Assembly: GCA_021733795.1 (NCBI GenBank)
Contig: JAIPKB010000012.1
Coordinates: 1 to 54,354, forward strand
Direction: 5' to 3'
Source: Akkermansiaceae bacterium
GTDB lineage: Bacteria > Verrucomicrobiota > Verrucomicrobiia > Verrucomicrobiales > Akkermansiaceae
DNA: 54,354 nt
The translations under genes and the position numbers were made by a program. Position 1 is the stretch's first letter; every line of letters starts with the position of its first letter. Under the pieces are notes generated by a model that was given only the letters and a program-made list of their open reading frames with translations, did not search any database and was not told the origin of the DNA. Positions 15,971 through 25,318 of this stretch are shown here, in pieces.

Positions 15971-16049
15971 CCTACGGGACGCCTACGGGACGCCTACGGG
16001 AACGCCTACGGGAACGCCTACGGGACGCCTACGGGACGCCTACGGGACG
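15971..16049. repeat. Seven-unit 11/12-bp minisatellite
   Basis: Seven direct units of CCTACGGGACG (two of them with one extra A) stand in the 1.1-kb gene-free region 15,219-16,309. That region otherwise holds only the two shorter repeats above and no convincing gene or RNA. Confidence 0.85.
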
Positions 16050-16309
16050 CCGGCCCAAGCGGAAGCCATGCACATGAAACCCGCACACCAGATCCGTGGA
16101 GCGGGTCAAATGTCCGCACGGAAGGCGGACAAAAAGCGGACGGTAGCGGTGGATGCCTCACAAATGTAACGGGAGAGTCGTTACAAATCCGTTACAGTCT
16201 ACCGGAAAGGGTATCCATAGCGTTTCGGGAAACCCGTCAAAGGCAGAAGACCTTCCGTTTGTCTGGGGCGCTGTCCGCCACAAGGGGTGCGGTAACGATG
16301 GTATTGAAT

Positions 16310-17215
16310 TCACCCCAACCCCAGCACCGCCGCCAGTTTCTCAACCACTCCGGGGCGCATTCCCGAACGGTCCAGGCTGCGGGCGTTGGCGATAAGGGCG
16401 ATCTTGCGGTCGTATTTCCACGGCATCGGCTCGCTGCTGGTTTTCTTGGCGTCGAAATCCACCCTGGCAATTTCCGGAAGGACGGCGGCCAGGCTGGTTT
16501 CGCGGACCGTCCGGGCGAGGTGGACGAAGGACGGTATCCGGGTAACCACCTTCGGCACGATCTGCTTTTCTGCCAGCCAGCCCCGGAGACGCTCACAGAA
16601 CTGCCCACCCGGCAGCAATTCGCCCATCGGCAGCGTCCGCAATAAATCCTCCACCTTCGCCCCGCCCTTCCACGCTGCCTTCGGTGCGAATAGCGCGTAG
16701 CCGGTTTTCCCAAGCACCCGCCGTTTCATGTCGGCCTCCGCAGCGTCCTCGCGCACTATGCCGAAATCCAGCCGGCCATCCGCCACGCCGCGCACAATGT
16801 CCGCGCTGCGGAGTTGCTCCAGTTCGATGAGTGCCCCGCCAAGCGCATCCCTACAAGCAGCCAAACGCGGGATGACCTGCCAGTCGATCAAACTGCCCTG
16901 GGCACCAATGCGGACACAAACCGGCCGTCCGCTCATCGTCTCGCGGAAATCATCCAATTCGCCGAAGTGCCGCCGGATCAGCCCCGAGAGCCGCAGGCCC
17001 TCTGGAGTGATCTCGATGCGTCGGCCTACCCGCCTGGTGAGCGCCGTTCCGAAATATCCCTCCAACTCCTTGATCTGACGGGAGAACTGCGATTGTTTCG
17101 TGACATCACCCTTGGCAGCGTTGGCCAGGTTCCCGGCCTCCGCCACCATCAGGAAACTGCGCATCCGGTCCAGCGATAGCCCGGAGAGGGAAAACAAACG
17201 GTCGAACTCATTCAT
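16310..17215 (-). CDS. LysR-type transcriptional regulator
   Basis: A 301-residue LysR-family protein. The N-terminal winged HTH reads LDRMRSFLMVAEAGNLANAA, then a recognition helix with QSQFSRQIKELEGYFG, then LTRRVGRRIEITPEG. The rest is a substrate-binding-like effector domain (for example LDFGIVREDAAEAD). It is transcribed divergently from the metallophosphoesterase operon with 71 bases between the start codons, the usual arrangement for a LysR regulator controlling its neighbour. The recognition helix has KQSQFSRQI where many members have TQPALSRQI. The effector is unknown. Confidence 0.88.
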   Translation of the reverse strand: MNEFDRLFSLSGLSLDRMRSFLMVAEAGNLANAAKGDVTKQSQFSRQIKELEGYFGTALTRRVGRRIEITPEGLRLSGLIRRHFGELDDFRETMSGRPVCVRIGAQGSLIDWQVIPRLAACRDALGGALIELEQLRSADIVRGVADGRLDFGIVREDAAEADMKRRVLGKTGYALFAPKAAWKGGAKVEDLLRTLPMGELLPGGQFCERLRGWLAEKQIVPKVVTRIPSFVHLARTVRETSLAAVLPEIARVDFDAKKTSSEPMPWKYDRKIALIANARSLDRSGMRPGVVEKLAAVLGLG

Positions 17216-17286
17216 GATTACTCAGTCATATTATCCGCTATTTCCTCCATTACAAGAACCAATTTATCCTGCCATGCTTCGCCCGT

Positions 17287-18249
17287 ATGAGAGACCTAAT
17301 CCACCACGACATCATCGCCGACATCCACGGTCGCTTCGATAAGCTCACCGCCCTCATGGCCCGCCTTGGCTACGCCGGCAATGGTGAATCCTTCGTCCCG
17401 CCGTCTGGCCACCGCGCCGTCTTCCTGGGCGACCTGATCGACACCAAGCCCGGCCATCCGTTCCCCGGCGGCGTCCGCGCCACGCTGCGGGCAGTGAAGG
17501 CCATGTGCGACCGCGGCGACGCGCTCTGCGTGATGGGCAACCACGAATGGAGTGCCATCCTCTACCATACCAAGGGACCCGACGGCCAGTGGCTGAAGCC
17601 TCGCGGCGACCGCAATCAACGCACCCACCAAGGCACGCTCAACGATTTCCCGGACCATGCCGATCCGGCGGGCGAATGGCGCACGGTCTGGCTGCCTTGG
17701 CTGAAATCCCTGCCGATCTCCCTCGACCTTGGCGGTTTCCGGGCGGTGCACGCCTGTTGGCATCCCGGGCACCTGGCCCGCCTTGCGGGCGCTTCCTTGG
17801 CGGATGATCGGTTTCTCGCCACCTGTGCCGACAAATGCACCCCCGAGGCCGTGGCCATCGATGCGGTGCTCAAGGGAATCGAGGTTCGGCTTCCCGACGG
17901 GCATTTCTTCCACGACCACACGGGCACCAAGCGCAACCAGTTCCGCGCCCGCTGGTGGGAGGGACCGGATGCCGACGTTGTTTGCAGCAACCTGGTGTTC
18001 CCGGCCAGTGATCAAATCGGCGGGATCCCGGTCGATCCTGCCGCCCGCAGAATGTTCAGCCCTTATCCCGATGATGCCCGTCCGGTCTTCTTTGGGCACT
18101 ACTTCAAACCGGCCAACTCACCAACCCACCCGGAGCGCCACAACGTCGCCTGCCTCGATCACTCCGCCGCAACCGGCGGCCCGCTCATCGCCTACCGCTG
18201 GAAGGGTGAATCCAGCATCAACCCCGAAAACTACCACTGCCAATTATGA
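17287..18249 (+). CDS. Calcineurin-like metallophosphoesterase
   Basis: A 320-residue metallophosphoesterase. The metal-binding signature is complete: DIHGRFDKL (residues 12-20), FLGDLID, CVMGNHEW, VHACWHPGH and FFGHYFK. It is related to the ApaH/PrpE-type bacterial enzymes that cleave phosphoprotein or dinucleotide substrates, but the region between GNHE and HACWH is longer and family placement is loose. It overlaps the next gene by four bases and is divergent from the LysR gene, which probably regulates it. Confidence 0.85.
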   Translation: MRDLIHHDIIADIHGRFDKLTALMARLGYAGNGESFVPPSGHRAVFLGDLIDTKPGHPFPGGVRATLRAVKAMCDRGDALCVMGNHEWSAILYHTKGPDGQWLKPRGDRNQRTHQGTLNDFPDHADPAGEWRTVWLPWLKSLPISLDLGGFRAVHACWHPGHLARLAGASLADDRFLATCADKCTPEAVAIDAVLKGIEVRLPDGHFFHDHTGTKRNQFRARWWEGPDADVVCSNLVFPASDQIGGIPVDPAARRMFSPYPDDARPVFFGHYFKPANSPTHPERHNVACLDHSAATGGPLIAYRWKGESSINPENYHCQL

Positions 18250-18572
18250 ACGAATCCACTCAACCCACCAAGCCTACCTACAACGTCACCCCTCTCGACA
18301 ACTTCGACTGGTATGAAGGTGCCGGGGTTCCAACCAAATGCCGGGATGCCGAACACGCGCTGTCCGTGGCCAAGGGAATCCTCGAACGCTCCCTCGCCCA
18401 CGAACACGGACAAGCAAAGGATCCGTCGAGTGCAGCGGAACTCTTCGACCGCTGGGACGATTTCGGCGATTACCCGAGCATCTACCCCGAACTGGATCCG
18501 CCGTTTGATCCATCCGCATACGCACGGCAAAGGTCGGAAGAAATCTGCCGAAAACCAACGGGCGTTGAGTAA
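18246..18572 (+). CDS. Hypothetical protein coupled to the metallophosphoesterase
   Basis: A 108-residue acidic protein starting in a 4-base overlap with the metallophosphoesterase stop. It includes NFDWYEGAGVPTKCRDAEHA and an Asp/Tyr/Pro-rich middle (DDFGDYPSIYPELDPPFDPS). I recognise no family. The overlap makes it a likely functional partner, perhaps a small subunit or substrate-like adaptor, but that is inference from position only. Confidence 0.6.
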   Translation: MNESTQPTKPTYNVTPLDNFDWYEGAGVPTKCRDAEHALSVAKGILERSLAHEHGQAKDPSSAAELFDRWDDFGDYPSIYPELDPPFDPSAYARQRSEEICRKPTGVE

Positions 18573-18584
18573 CCTCCAAAAGCC

Positions 18585-18872
18585 ATGAATACAAAACACG
18601 AAAAAGAAAAGATGCCAAGCCTTGCCATCCGAATCCGTTCCAAGGAAATCCTGCTCGAGACTGCTAAAAAATACGATGTTCCGGCCGCCAGCATCGTGGC
18701 CCACGTCATCACCCCGGTCGGAGTCAACAAGGCACGCAAAGAAGTGCAGCTGCGGATGCTCCAGGAACTCGGGATGAAGCGCCACGAGATTGCCTCCGCC
18801 TTCGGCCGGGACTTGCGGCGGGTGAGACAGTCGGTAATCGGACCGTTTCCTACTGAGCAGACATTCCAATAG
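18585..18872 (+). CDS. Small DNA-binding-like protein (DnaA domain IV-like HTH)
   Basis: A 95-residue basic protein 12 bases after the preceding gene. Residues about 46-80 (VITPVGVNKARKEVQLRMLQ, ELGMKRHEIASAFGRDLRRV) resemble the C-terminal helix-turn-helix of DnaA and related Trp-repressor-like folds, in which LS..EIG..FGRDH precedes the DNA-contacting helix. The key Arg-Asp pair is kept but the following His-Thr-Thr is replaced by Leu-Arg-Arg. It is probably a small regulator. The similarity is modest and the assignment tentative. Confidence 0.55.
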   Translation: MNTKHEKEKMPSLAIRIRSKEILLETAKKYDVPAASIVAHVITPVGVNKARKEVQLRMLQELGMKRHEIASAFGRDLRRVRQSVIGPFPTEQTFQ

Positions 18873-19042
18873 CCGATACTCCCCAATTTCAGGCTATCAA
18901 CTGCTTCGGTGGCCGGGCCAGTCCACTTTCGGAACGTACTACAAATAAGATCGCGTATGAGAGGCAACTAACACCAGCCGAATTTGATGCCTATGTCCAA
19001 CGTTCAATGCGCTCAATCGAGAAGGCTAATCGTGTCCTGTAA
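18857..19042 (+). other. Open frame without start, possible gene fragment
   Basis: After the previous stop another frame reads through QFQAINCFGGRASPLSERTT and KIAYERQLTPAEFDAYVQRS to a stop at 19042. The composition is protein-like, but no ATG, GTG or TTG lies at its beginning. It could be the tail of a lost gene. Function unknown. Confidence 0.25.
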
Positions 19043-19096
19043 TTGGAGGATGCATCCCAGACTGTTTTCACAGCCTGGTGATTTCTGTCAGCCATT

Positions 19097-19975
19097 CTAT
19101 TTGTAGGGACGAAAATCGCATTTCTTTGCTGGATCAAACCTCGTGTGTGCACCGAGCCCGAGCAGACTTTCAATCTGCCCTGCCGCCCGCGTCACTTGGT
19201 AGAGGTCAACAGTCCCAATCGCATCGTGTTTTCCAACATAGTCGGAGAGGTAAGTTTCCGATTTGGATTCCACCCTGCTCCGCTTGCTTACAAGATAGGC
19301 TACCGATTCCGCTTCCAATTCTTTCTGGTCATGATCGACCCGTCGCCGTTCGGTGACATTCCAGGCTCTGTCTACGCCCAAATGCCCGAGGAAGAGGTGC
19401 GCGAGTTCGTGAGCGATGGTTACGAAACGGACGGGAGGTGAATGGCATGTGTTGAACTTGATTCTATAAACTCCCCGTGTTTTGGAATCCAACGGCGAGG
19501 CAATACGAGAGATTGAACCAGCCACTCCATCTCCTAGGTCTACCCCCTCGGCAATAATGCTCTTTTTATTCATTCTTCTCCAGAACTCTTGGATATTGTC
19601 TTCTGTGATAGGGCCATGAGCGACGAAGCAGTGGGCGTCCTCGGGTATATCACGACCAACGACATCGACCACATCATACACCAGCGCCACCGGGGCGAAC
19701 GGCCAGAGAATCAATAACGGACGTGCACCCTCGTTCACGGTAGCACCAAAGCGCGAATGCCAATCAAACTTGGATGCGGCGAATTGAATGCCAGGCTTTT
19801 GAATTTGAAGCAACATCGCATTGAACGGAGCAAAATTCGGCATTCGAACGATGAAATCCAACAACTGAATATAATCTTTGCTGTCTTTGTAGAGACGCGA
19901 GTCTTCCAAAAGGCGATCCAAGAGAGTGCGGGCATTCTCTGCGTCGAACATGTCAAGCTGGTCAGATGGATACAT
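19097..19975 (-). CDS. ImmA/IrrE-like zinc metallopeptidase with ArdC-like N-terminus
   Basis: A 292-residue protein. The C-terminal half has the gluzincin signature AHELAHLFLGHLG and a downstream Glu-rich third-ligand helix (KELEAESVAYLVSKR), as in ImmA/IrrE proteases. The N-terminal half (LLDFIVRMPNFAPFNAMLLQ) resembles the ssDNA-binding ArdC-type domain of antirestriction proteins, where FAPFNA..L is typical. Such proteins occur on conjugative elements and in defence islands, cleaving repressors or protecting incoming DNA. Its position between a probable att remnant and a restriction locus fits. The exact substrate is unknown. Confidence 0.75.
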   Translation of the reverse strand: MYPSDQLDMFDAENARTLLDRLLEDSRLYKDSKDYIQLLDFIVRMPNFAPFNAMLLQIQKPGIQFAASKFDWHSRFGATVNEGARPLLILWPFAPVALVYDVVDVVGRDIPEDAHCFVAHGPITEDNIQEFWRRMNKKSIIAEGVDLGDGVAGSISRIASPLDSKTRGVYRIKFNTCHSPPVRFVTIAHELAHLFLGHLGVDRAWNVTERRRVDHDQKELEAESVAYLVSKRSRVESKSETYLSDYVGKHDAIGTVDLYQVTRAAGQIESLLGLGAHTRFDPAKKCDFRPYK

Positions 19976-20012
19976 GAGCTAGATTAATCATCAAGAATTT
20001 TGGCTATTTGCA

Positions 20013-21746
20013 CTACGGCGCAACCTCCTCCACCCTGAAGTAGCTCTTGGGCTGGCCACGCGTGGAGTAAAACCGCTGGATCTGCCCGCCCGTGCCAGCA
20101 ATGCCGGTTTCAACAATCTGCCAAGTCACAAGGTCCGTGGAAGCCTCGATGCGGTAGGTTTTGCCCACGGCGGCGGGGAATGTAAATTCTATTGCCGTCC
20201 GCGCCTCCGCCACCAAGGCGGGATGGTCGTTGATGTCCAGAGGGGACTTGCCGGTGAGCACCTCGTAGCCGTCAAGGAACCCGTCAAGGTCGGTGTCCGC
20301 CACAAGTGGATTGCTCCCGTACTGATTTACTTCCGCGCCGTCGTTCAAGCCGTCGCTGTCGGTGTCGGGGTTGGCCGGGTTTGTTCCCGTATCAAATGGC
20401 GAAATAAAAATCCCAGTATTGGACTCGCTTAAGTCAACAACACCGTCGCCGTCGGTGTCGGGATCACCCTTTAATCTAACCAAAAGACCGCCATGTCCGC
20501 TTTGATTGTCAGCTCCCCCAATAATGAAAATGTGACCGGCCCGATCCCGGGCTACGTTCCATGTCCAATCCGAGCCGCCGGAGAGAGTTTCTGTACCGGA
20601 TATTTGGACGACTCCACCGAGCGCAAAAGTCGGGTCAGGAATTCCGTCGGGCATCAATCGTATCGCAGCAAACCGCATTCCACCGCTTATGGAAACCATA
20701 GTGCTGGCAATGATGCGCCCATCTGGCATAAGGGTGGCGGCGGTCGCCCTGTCGTTACCAGTTCCAGCGTCAATCTCTGCAATACCACCCGTCCCAAATG
20801 TGGGATCCAAGGTTCCGTCCTGCTTGAGCCCAACAAACAGCGAGTTTTCGCTGTTCCCTTGAATCGTGCCGCCAAAAACCACCATCTTTCCGCTCGGTCG
20901 CAAGCAAACACCCCATGCTTCATCTGCGTTTCCATGCACGTCTAAAACGAACTTGCCGCCACTGGCGAACGTTGAATCCAAACTACCATCAGCCAGCAGC
21001 CTAACCACCAGCAAGTCTTTGGAAGATTCCCCCATATCGGGACTTATATAGCCGACGAGAATAATTCTCCCATCAGGTTGCGTGGTCATGCCGAGAGTCC
21101 AAGCCCTCACCCCGATGGTAAGATTCGCGGTGCCGCCGTGCGAAAAGGTGTGATCGAGATAACCTTCAGACGTTAACCGCGTTACCGTGACACCGGTGCC
21201 CCCATTGCTGCCACCTAACAAGATGATTTTGCCGTCGGGTGCCAGCGCGATTGAATACCCTCCGGGAGCAACGGCAAAACTTGTGTCCAGAGTTCCATCT
21301 GATAGCAACCGAATCGACCTCTCCCGCGCAACTGCGAGGATTTTTCCGTCTGGCTGCATGATGATATCTTCTAGCCTGCCATCTCCGCTGCCAAAGGATA
21401 GAGTCGCCTGTCCCGCTGTGCCGAAGGATGTCACCGGGGAACCGTCCTTGTTCACCTTAACGATATACCTCCCGGTTACAGTGTCGGAGTCCGTTCCGGT
21501 CCACCCAGACACCAAGACGTCACCACTGGGCAGTGGCACCACGCGGTTCCATCTTTCAACTTGGCTCGATTGCTCGAAGACCAGCCGCCCAGCCGTTCCA
21601 AATGTCGGGTCCAAATCTGCCGGAGCGGCCGGAGCAAGTCCAGCGCCGGCGAGCAGGGGGAAAGTAATGCTGCAAAGTAGGCCGAGAGGTCCGGATGCAA
21701 TTCCGTTTGTGGCGATGTGCGGTCGCGGGGGCAATGCCGTTTTCAT
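20013..21746 (-). CDS. Secreted delta-60 repeat protein with thrombospondin-3-like region
   Basis: A 577-residue exported protein. After a signal peptide (MKTALPPRPH..., hydrophobic segment near 20-40) come about seven delta-60 repeats, each built on LDPTFGTGG, ...DGRIILVG and RL..DG (for example TLDPTFGTGGIAEIDAG and DGRIIASTMVSISGG). Next is an Asp-rich calcium-binding-like stretch (DPDTDGDGVVDLSESNTG, DTDSDGLNDGAEVNQYG) and a C-terminal module GKTYRIEASTDLVTWQ...STRGQPKSYFRVEE. The last about 95 residues are nearly the same, also in DNA, as those of the Kelch protein at 52.7 kb. The start at 21746 is chosen because it begins the signal peptide. The C-terminal module is probably for surface sorting; this is inference. 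Confidence 0.8.
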   Translation of the reverse strand: MKTALPPRPHIATNGIASGPLGLLCSITFPLLAGAGLAPAAPADLDPTFGTAGRLVFEQSSQVERWNRVVPLPSGDVLVSGWTGTDSDTVTGRYIVKVNKDGSPVTSFGTAGQATLSFGSGDGRLEDIIMQPDGKILAVARERSIRLLSDGTLDTSFAVAPGGYSIALAPDGKIILLGGSNGGTGVTVTRLTSEGYLDHTFSHGGTANLTIGVRAWTLGMTTQPDGRIILVGYISPDMGESSKDLLVVRLLADGSLDSTFASGGKFVLDVHGNADEAWGVCLRPSGKMVVFGGTIQGNSENSLFVGLKQDGTLDPTFGTGGIAEIDAGTGNDRATAATLMPDGRIIASTMVSISGGMRFAAIRLMPDGIPDPTFALGGVVQISGTETLSGGSDWTWNVARDRAGHIFIIGGADNQSGHGGLLVRLKGDPDTDGDGVVDLSESNTGIFISPFDTGTNPANPDTDSDGLNDGAEVNQYGSNPLVADTDLDGFLDGYEVLTGKSPLDINDHPALVAEARTAIEFTFPAAVGKTYRIEASTDLVTWQIVETGIAGTGGQIQRFYSTRGQPKSYFRVEEVAP

Positions 21747-22218
21747 GATGTTGGTGTTTTGGTGGTGTTCGGAAACAAACCAGCCACCCTGGTTTCCCAA
21801 GGTGGCCGGGGTGTTTAGAAGCCGCGCAAAGACGACCGCGACGACCTTTAGACGCCCCCGGGGGGACATCCTGGACATACGCCGCCGCCACCCCGACCTT
21901 TCGGTCTGGTGGCGGCGCTGTGTTTCGGTCAACGCCTACCGCTTTACGCGGGGTTCTAAAGCCCCGATTCGGATCTCTCCGAACACGGTCATTCAATCAA
22001 ATTAGTGGAGGCGAGCAAGGCAATTCTGCCGCGGACAGCAATTTCAGTCCTGTCGGCCATTCCACAGCCGCGATTTGTGGGAGAGTCGCGAGGAAATGCC
22101 AGAAGTGCATCGTGCCGTTCCCTGAGACTACCGATGCGGTTGCGGCTCCCGTACCGGGGGAAGCGGCCACCCACGGGGCCGCTGGCATGGCAGGAAACCG
22201 AGGTTCAGCTATCCCAGT
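21747..22218. other. Gene-free leader of the delta-60 gene with a strong hairpin
   Basis: No convincing gene is present. GCCGCCGCCACC at 21,881-21,892 can pair with GGTGGCGGCG at 21,908-21,917 around a short loop, about 135 bases upstream of the delta-60 start. It could be a terminator for hsdR-side transcripts or a leader element; there is no U-tract after it on either strand. Confidence 0.4.
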
Positions 22219-25200
22219 TCAGCCTACGACCTCCTCGGGAATCGAATCGTAGATCGCTTTCGACAAGACGGAGAATGCCGCATCGCCGAATGCCTTGTCG
22301 TCCATGTACCGCGTGACGATCTTGTCGTTGTCTGCCATGCGTTGAACCATGAGGTCTTCAAGGAGTTGGCGCAGTCCGAGTTGGAACTTGTCGAATGGGT
22401 TGGCGTGCCGGAGTTTGACGACCTGTTCGTTGCTGGTGGCCTTCTCGCGGATTTGCTCGAAGAAGAAACGGTCCTCGTCCGTGAAGTTGGTTCCGAAACG
22501 CTCGTTGAGCACTTTGATGATTTCGGAAAGCGGGATTTTCTCTTCCTTGGCCTTGCCGGTGCCGACGTCGGTTGGGCTTTTGACCCCTTCCGGGTCCCCG
22601 TCGCGGAGGGTGATCTCGCCCGAGTAAATCCGTTCCAACCGGTAGTATTGCAGTCCGACTTCGTCGCCGATCTTCACGCGGTCGGTGTCGCGGTCCAGCG
22701 GGAGATGGGGCAGCAGAAAACGCCCGAAACTGTAAAGCATTTCCAAGGCCGGATCGCTGTAGGGCATGATCTGGCTCATGAACGAGTAGATATTGACGTA
22801 GCCGCTCAGCTTCTCACGGAATTCGCTGCGTATCGCATCGTCCTCCATAGCTTTGAAGCGGTCCACTCCGGGTTGCAGGTGCAGTTGCATCCCGGCATGG
22901 TCCTGGGCGGCTTGGCGGGCCACGGGCTTGTAGAAGACACGGGCGAATGCCTCGACCTCGCTCCAGTGATACACCTGGGCCGCGTCCAACTCGTGCTTGA
23001 GTGCCTCCAATTGCTGCGGATCTGAGCCCTCCTGCAAGCTGGTGGCGTCATAGTAGGGCTTGAAGGCTTTGTAGATGTCCTCCGCTTCGTTGACGAAATC
23101 CAGCACGAACGGGTTCTCCTTGCCCGGAATCTTCCGGTTCAGCCGCGACAGGGTCTGCACCGCCTGCACACCGTCAAGCCGCTTGTCCACGTACATCGCG
23201 CAGAGCAAGGGCTGGTCGAAACCAGTCTGGTACTTGTTGGCCACCAGCAACACCTGATAGTCCGGCGAGGAGAAACGCTCCGGCAGTTGCTTTTCGCTGA
23301 TCGGCTTTCCGCTCACGCAATCCGGGTTCATCCCCGGCTCGGTGTATTCGACCCCGGTATCAGGGTCCCTCACCGTGCCGCTGAAGGCCACCAACGGGCG
23401 CACGTCGGTAATGTTGTTTTCGGCGATGTAGCGCTGGAAGGCTTGCATGTAGCGCACCGCATGGAGGCGCGACGAGGTGACAACCATCGCCTTGGCCTGT
23501 CCGCCGAGATGCCCCCGCACCTTCTGGCGGAAATGCTCTACCATCACCTCGGTCTTCTGCTCAAGGTTGTGCGGGTGCAGGCTCATGAACTTGGCCAGTG
23601 CCCGGACCGCCTTTTTCTTCGGCAGATTCGGATCGTCTTCGACCGCTTTCACCAGCCGGTAGTAGGTGGCGTAGGTGGTGTAGTTCTTCACCACGTCGAG
23701 AATGAAGCCCTCCTCAATCGCCTGGCGCATGGAGTAAAGGTGAAACGCCTCGGGCAAGCCGCTTGCGCCGGGGCGACCGAACAACTCCAGCGTTTTGCCC
23801 TTGGGGGTGGCGGTGAAGGCGAAGAAGCTCAGGTTCGGCTGCCGTCCGCGTGACTGCATCACCTGGTTCAGACGGTCTTCCCAATCCGGTTCCTCCTCGC
23901 CGTTCTCCACCTTGGCCGCAGCACCCAGAATGGCTTTCAACTCCCGCGCCGTCTCGCCGGTTTGGCTGGAATGCGCCTCGTCCACGATGATGGCATACCG
24001 CCGCTTGGCGATTTCTGCCTCCCATGCCTTGGCCTGCTCCTTTTCTTCGGCACTGGCCTCGTCGGCCCGCTCCGCGCCGGCCGCGTGAAGCAGGGCACGC
24101 AGCACGAAGGGGAATTTCTGCAACGTGGTGATGACGATCTTGGTGCCGTCGATCAGCGCCGCCGCGAGTTGCTTGGAGTCCTGGTCAATCGCCTTCACCA
24201 CGCCCTGTGCGTGTTCGATCTGGTAAATCGCATCCTGCAACTGTCGGTCCAGCACCTGCCGGTCGGTGATGACCACCACACAGTCGAAGACCTTGGCGTC
24301 GTCCTTGTCATGGAGACTGGCGAGCCGGTGCGATAGCCACGAAATGCTGTTGGTCTTGCCGCTGCCGGCCGAGTGTTGGGCGAGGTAGTTCTGACCCGGA
24401 CCGTCCGACCGGGCCGCCGCGACCAGGCAGCGCACGAGGTCAAGCTGGTGGTAACGCGGGAAAATCATCGTCTCCTTGGTCACCCAGCGCTGGCCGCCGC
24501 GTCCGTCGGCCACCTTTTCCTCCTTCTTTTCGAGGAACATGAAGTGGCCGAGAATATCGAGGAACCTATCGAACTGGAGCACGTCCTCCCAGAAATAGCC
24601 CGTGCGGTAGCCGGATGGGTGCTGCGGATTGCCCGCGCCGCAGATGATTTGTCCCGGATGGCTGCCCCGGTTGAATGGCAGGAAATACGTCTTCTCGCCT
24701 GCCAGCCGCGTGGTCATCCATACTTCTTCCGAATCGGCGGCGAAATGCACCAGCGCCCGCTTCTTGAACTCGAACAACGGCGCTCGCGGATCGCGGTCCT
24801 CCTTGTATTGCCTCACCGCGTGCCGCCAGGTCTGGCCCGTGCCGGGATTCTTCAGTTCGAGGGTGCTCACCGGCAATCCATTCACCGCCAGTACGATGTC
24901 CAGCGTCCGGTTGTCGCCGGGATGGCACGGCACCTGCCGAGTCACCGTCAACCGGTTCTTGCCGAACTGCTCCAGCACCTCGTAGTTCGCGCCGTGGGCT
25001 GGCTTGAAATAGGCGAGGCGGAAGGTCTTGCCGTAGAACTTGAACCCGTGCCGCAGCACATGCAGCGAGCCCTTGGTGTCCAGTTCCTTCACCAACGCGG
25101 TGAGCAACAGTGGCTCCAATCCCTCCGCCAGCAATGTCCTCATGTCGCCCCAAAGCTTCGGCTGGGTGTCCTCGATGAAGCCGAAAACCTGCGCCGGGAA

Positions 25201-25314
25201 CAACGCCCGCTCCTTGTCCCACTCCGCATTGCTGCCGGACTTCCAGCCGCCTCGGGTCAGCAGGATTTCCTCAACGTAGGTCTCGAAGGCGCGTTCTGTG
25301 GTTTGTCCGGGCAT
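22219..25314 (-). CDS. hsdR: Type I restriction endonuclease, R subunit
   Basis: A 1031-residue HsdR. The N-terminal nuclease has the PD-(D/E)XK residues Asp139 (TLDIVLAVNG) and Glu153/Lys155 (LELKN). The SF2 translocase part shows Walker A SAGSGKTN (315-322), DEAH at 445-448, FAFTATPKGKTL (motif III) and LLVANKYQTGFDQP and VQTLSRLNRK (motifs V-VI). The C-terminal part is helical. It cuts unmodified DNA after ATP-driven translocation, in complex with HsdM and HsdS. It is the last gene of the operon, starting four bases after the putative nuclease gene. All catalytic residues look intact. It is 5 kb away from hsdS because six genes lie between them. Confidence 0.95.
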   Translation of the reverse strand: MPGQTTERAFETYVEEILLTRGGWKSGSNAEWDKERALFPAQVFGFIEDTQPKLWGDMRTLLAEGLEPLLLTALVKELDTKGSLHVLRHGFKFYGKTFRLAYFKPAHGANYEVLEQFGKNRLTVTRQVPCHPGDNRTLDIVLAVNGLPVSTLELKNPGTGQTWRHAVRQYKEDRDPRAPLFEFKKRALVHFAADSEEVWMTTRLAGEKTYFLPFNRGSHPGQIICGAGNPQHPSGYRTGYFWEDVLQFDRFLDILGHFMFLEKKEEKVADGRGGQRWVTKETMIFPRYHQLDLVRCLVAAARSDGPGQNYLAQHSAGSGKTNSISWLSHRLASLHDKDDAKVFDCVVVITDRQVLDRQLQDAIYQIEHAQGVVKAIDQDSKQLAAALIDGTKIVITTLQKFPFVLRALLHAAGAERADEASAEEKEQAKAWEAEIAKRRYAIIVDEAHSSQTGETARELKAILGAAAKVENGEEEPDWEDRLNQVMQSRGRQPNLSFFAFTATPKGKTLELFGRPGASGLPEAFHLYSMRQAIEEGFILDVVKNYTTYATYYRLVKAVEDDPNLPKKKAVRALAKFMSLHPHNLEQKTEVMVEHFRQKVRGHLGGQAKAMVVTSSRLHAVRYMQAFQRYIAENNITDVRPLVAFSGTVRDPDTGVEYTEPGMNPDCVSGKPISEKQLPERFSSPDYQVLLVANKYQTGFDQPLLCAMYVDKRLDGVQAVQTLSRLNRKIPGKENPFVLDFVNEAEDIYKAFKPYYDATSLQEGSDPQQLEALKHELDAAQVYHWSEVEAFARVFYKPVARQAAQDHAGMQLHLQPGVDRFKAMEDDAIRSEFREKLSGYVNIYSFMSQIMPYSDPALEMLYSFGRFLLPHLPLDRDTDRVKIGDEVGLQYYRLERIYSGEITLRDGDPEGVKSPTDVGTGKAKEEKIPLSEIIKVLNERFGTNFTDEDRFFFEQIREKATSNEQVVKLRHANPFDKFQLGLRQLLEDLMVQRMADNDKIVTRYMDDKAFGDAAFSVLSKAIYDSIPEEVVG

Positions 25315-25318
25315 GACG

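Noticed and set aside
15971..16049. Candidate CRISPR array
   Set aside because: The units are 11-12 bases and contiguous, with no spacers, and no cas gene is in the window.
15867..16169. 100-codon gene across the minisatellite
   Set aside because: Most of it translates the tandem repeat, and it has no ribosome site or protein-like flanks.
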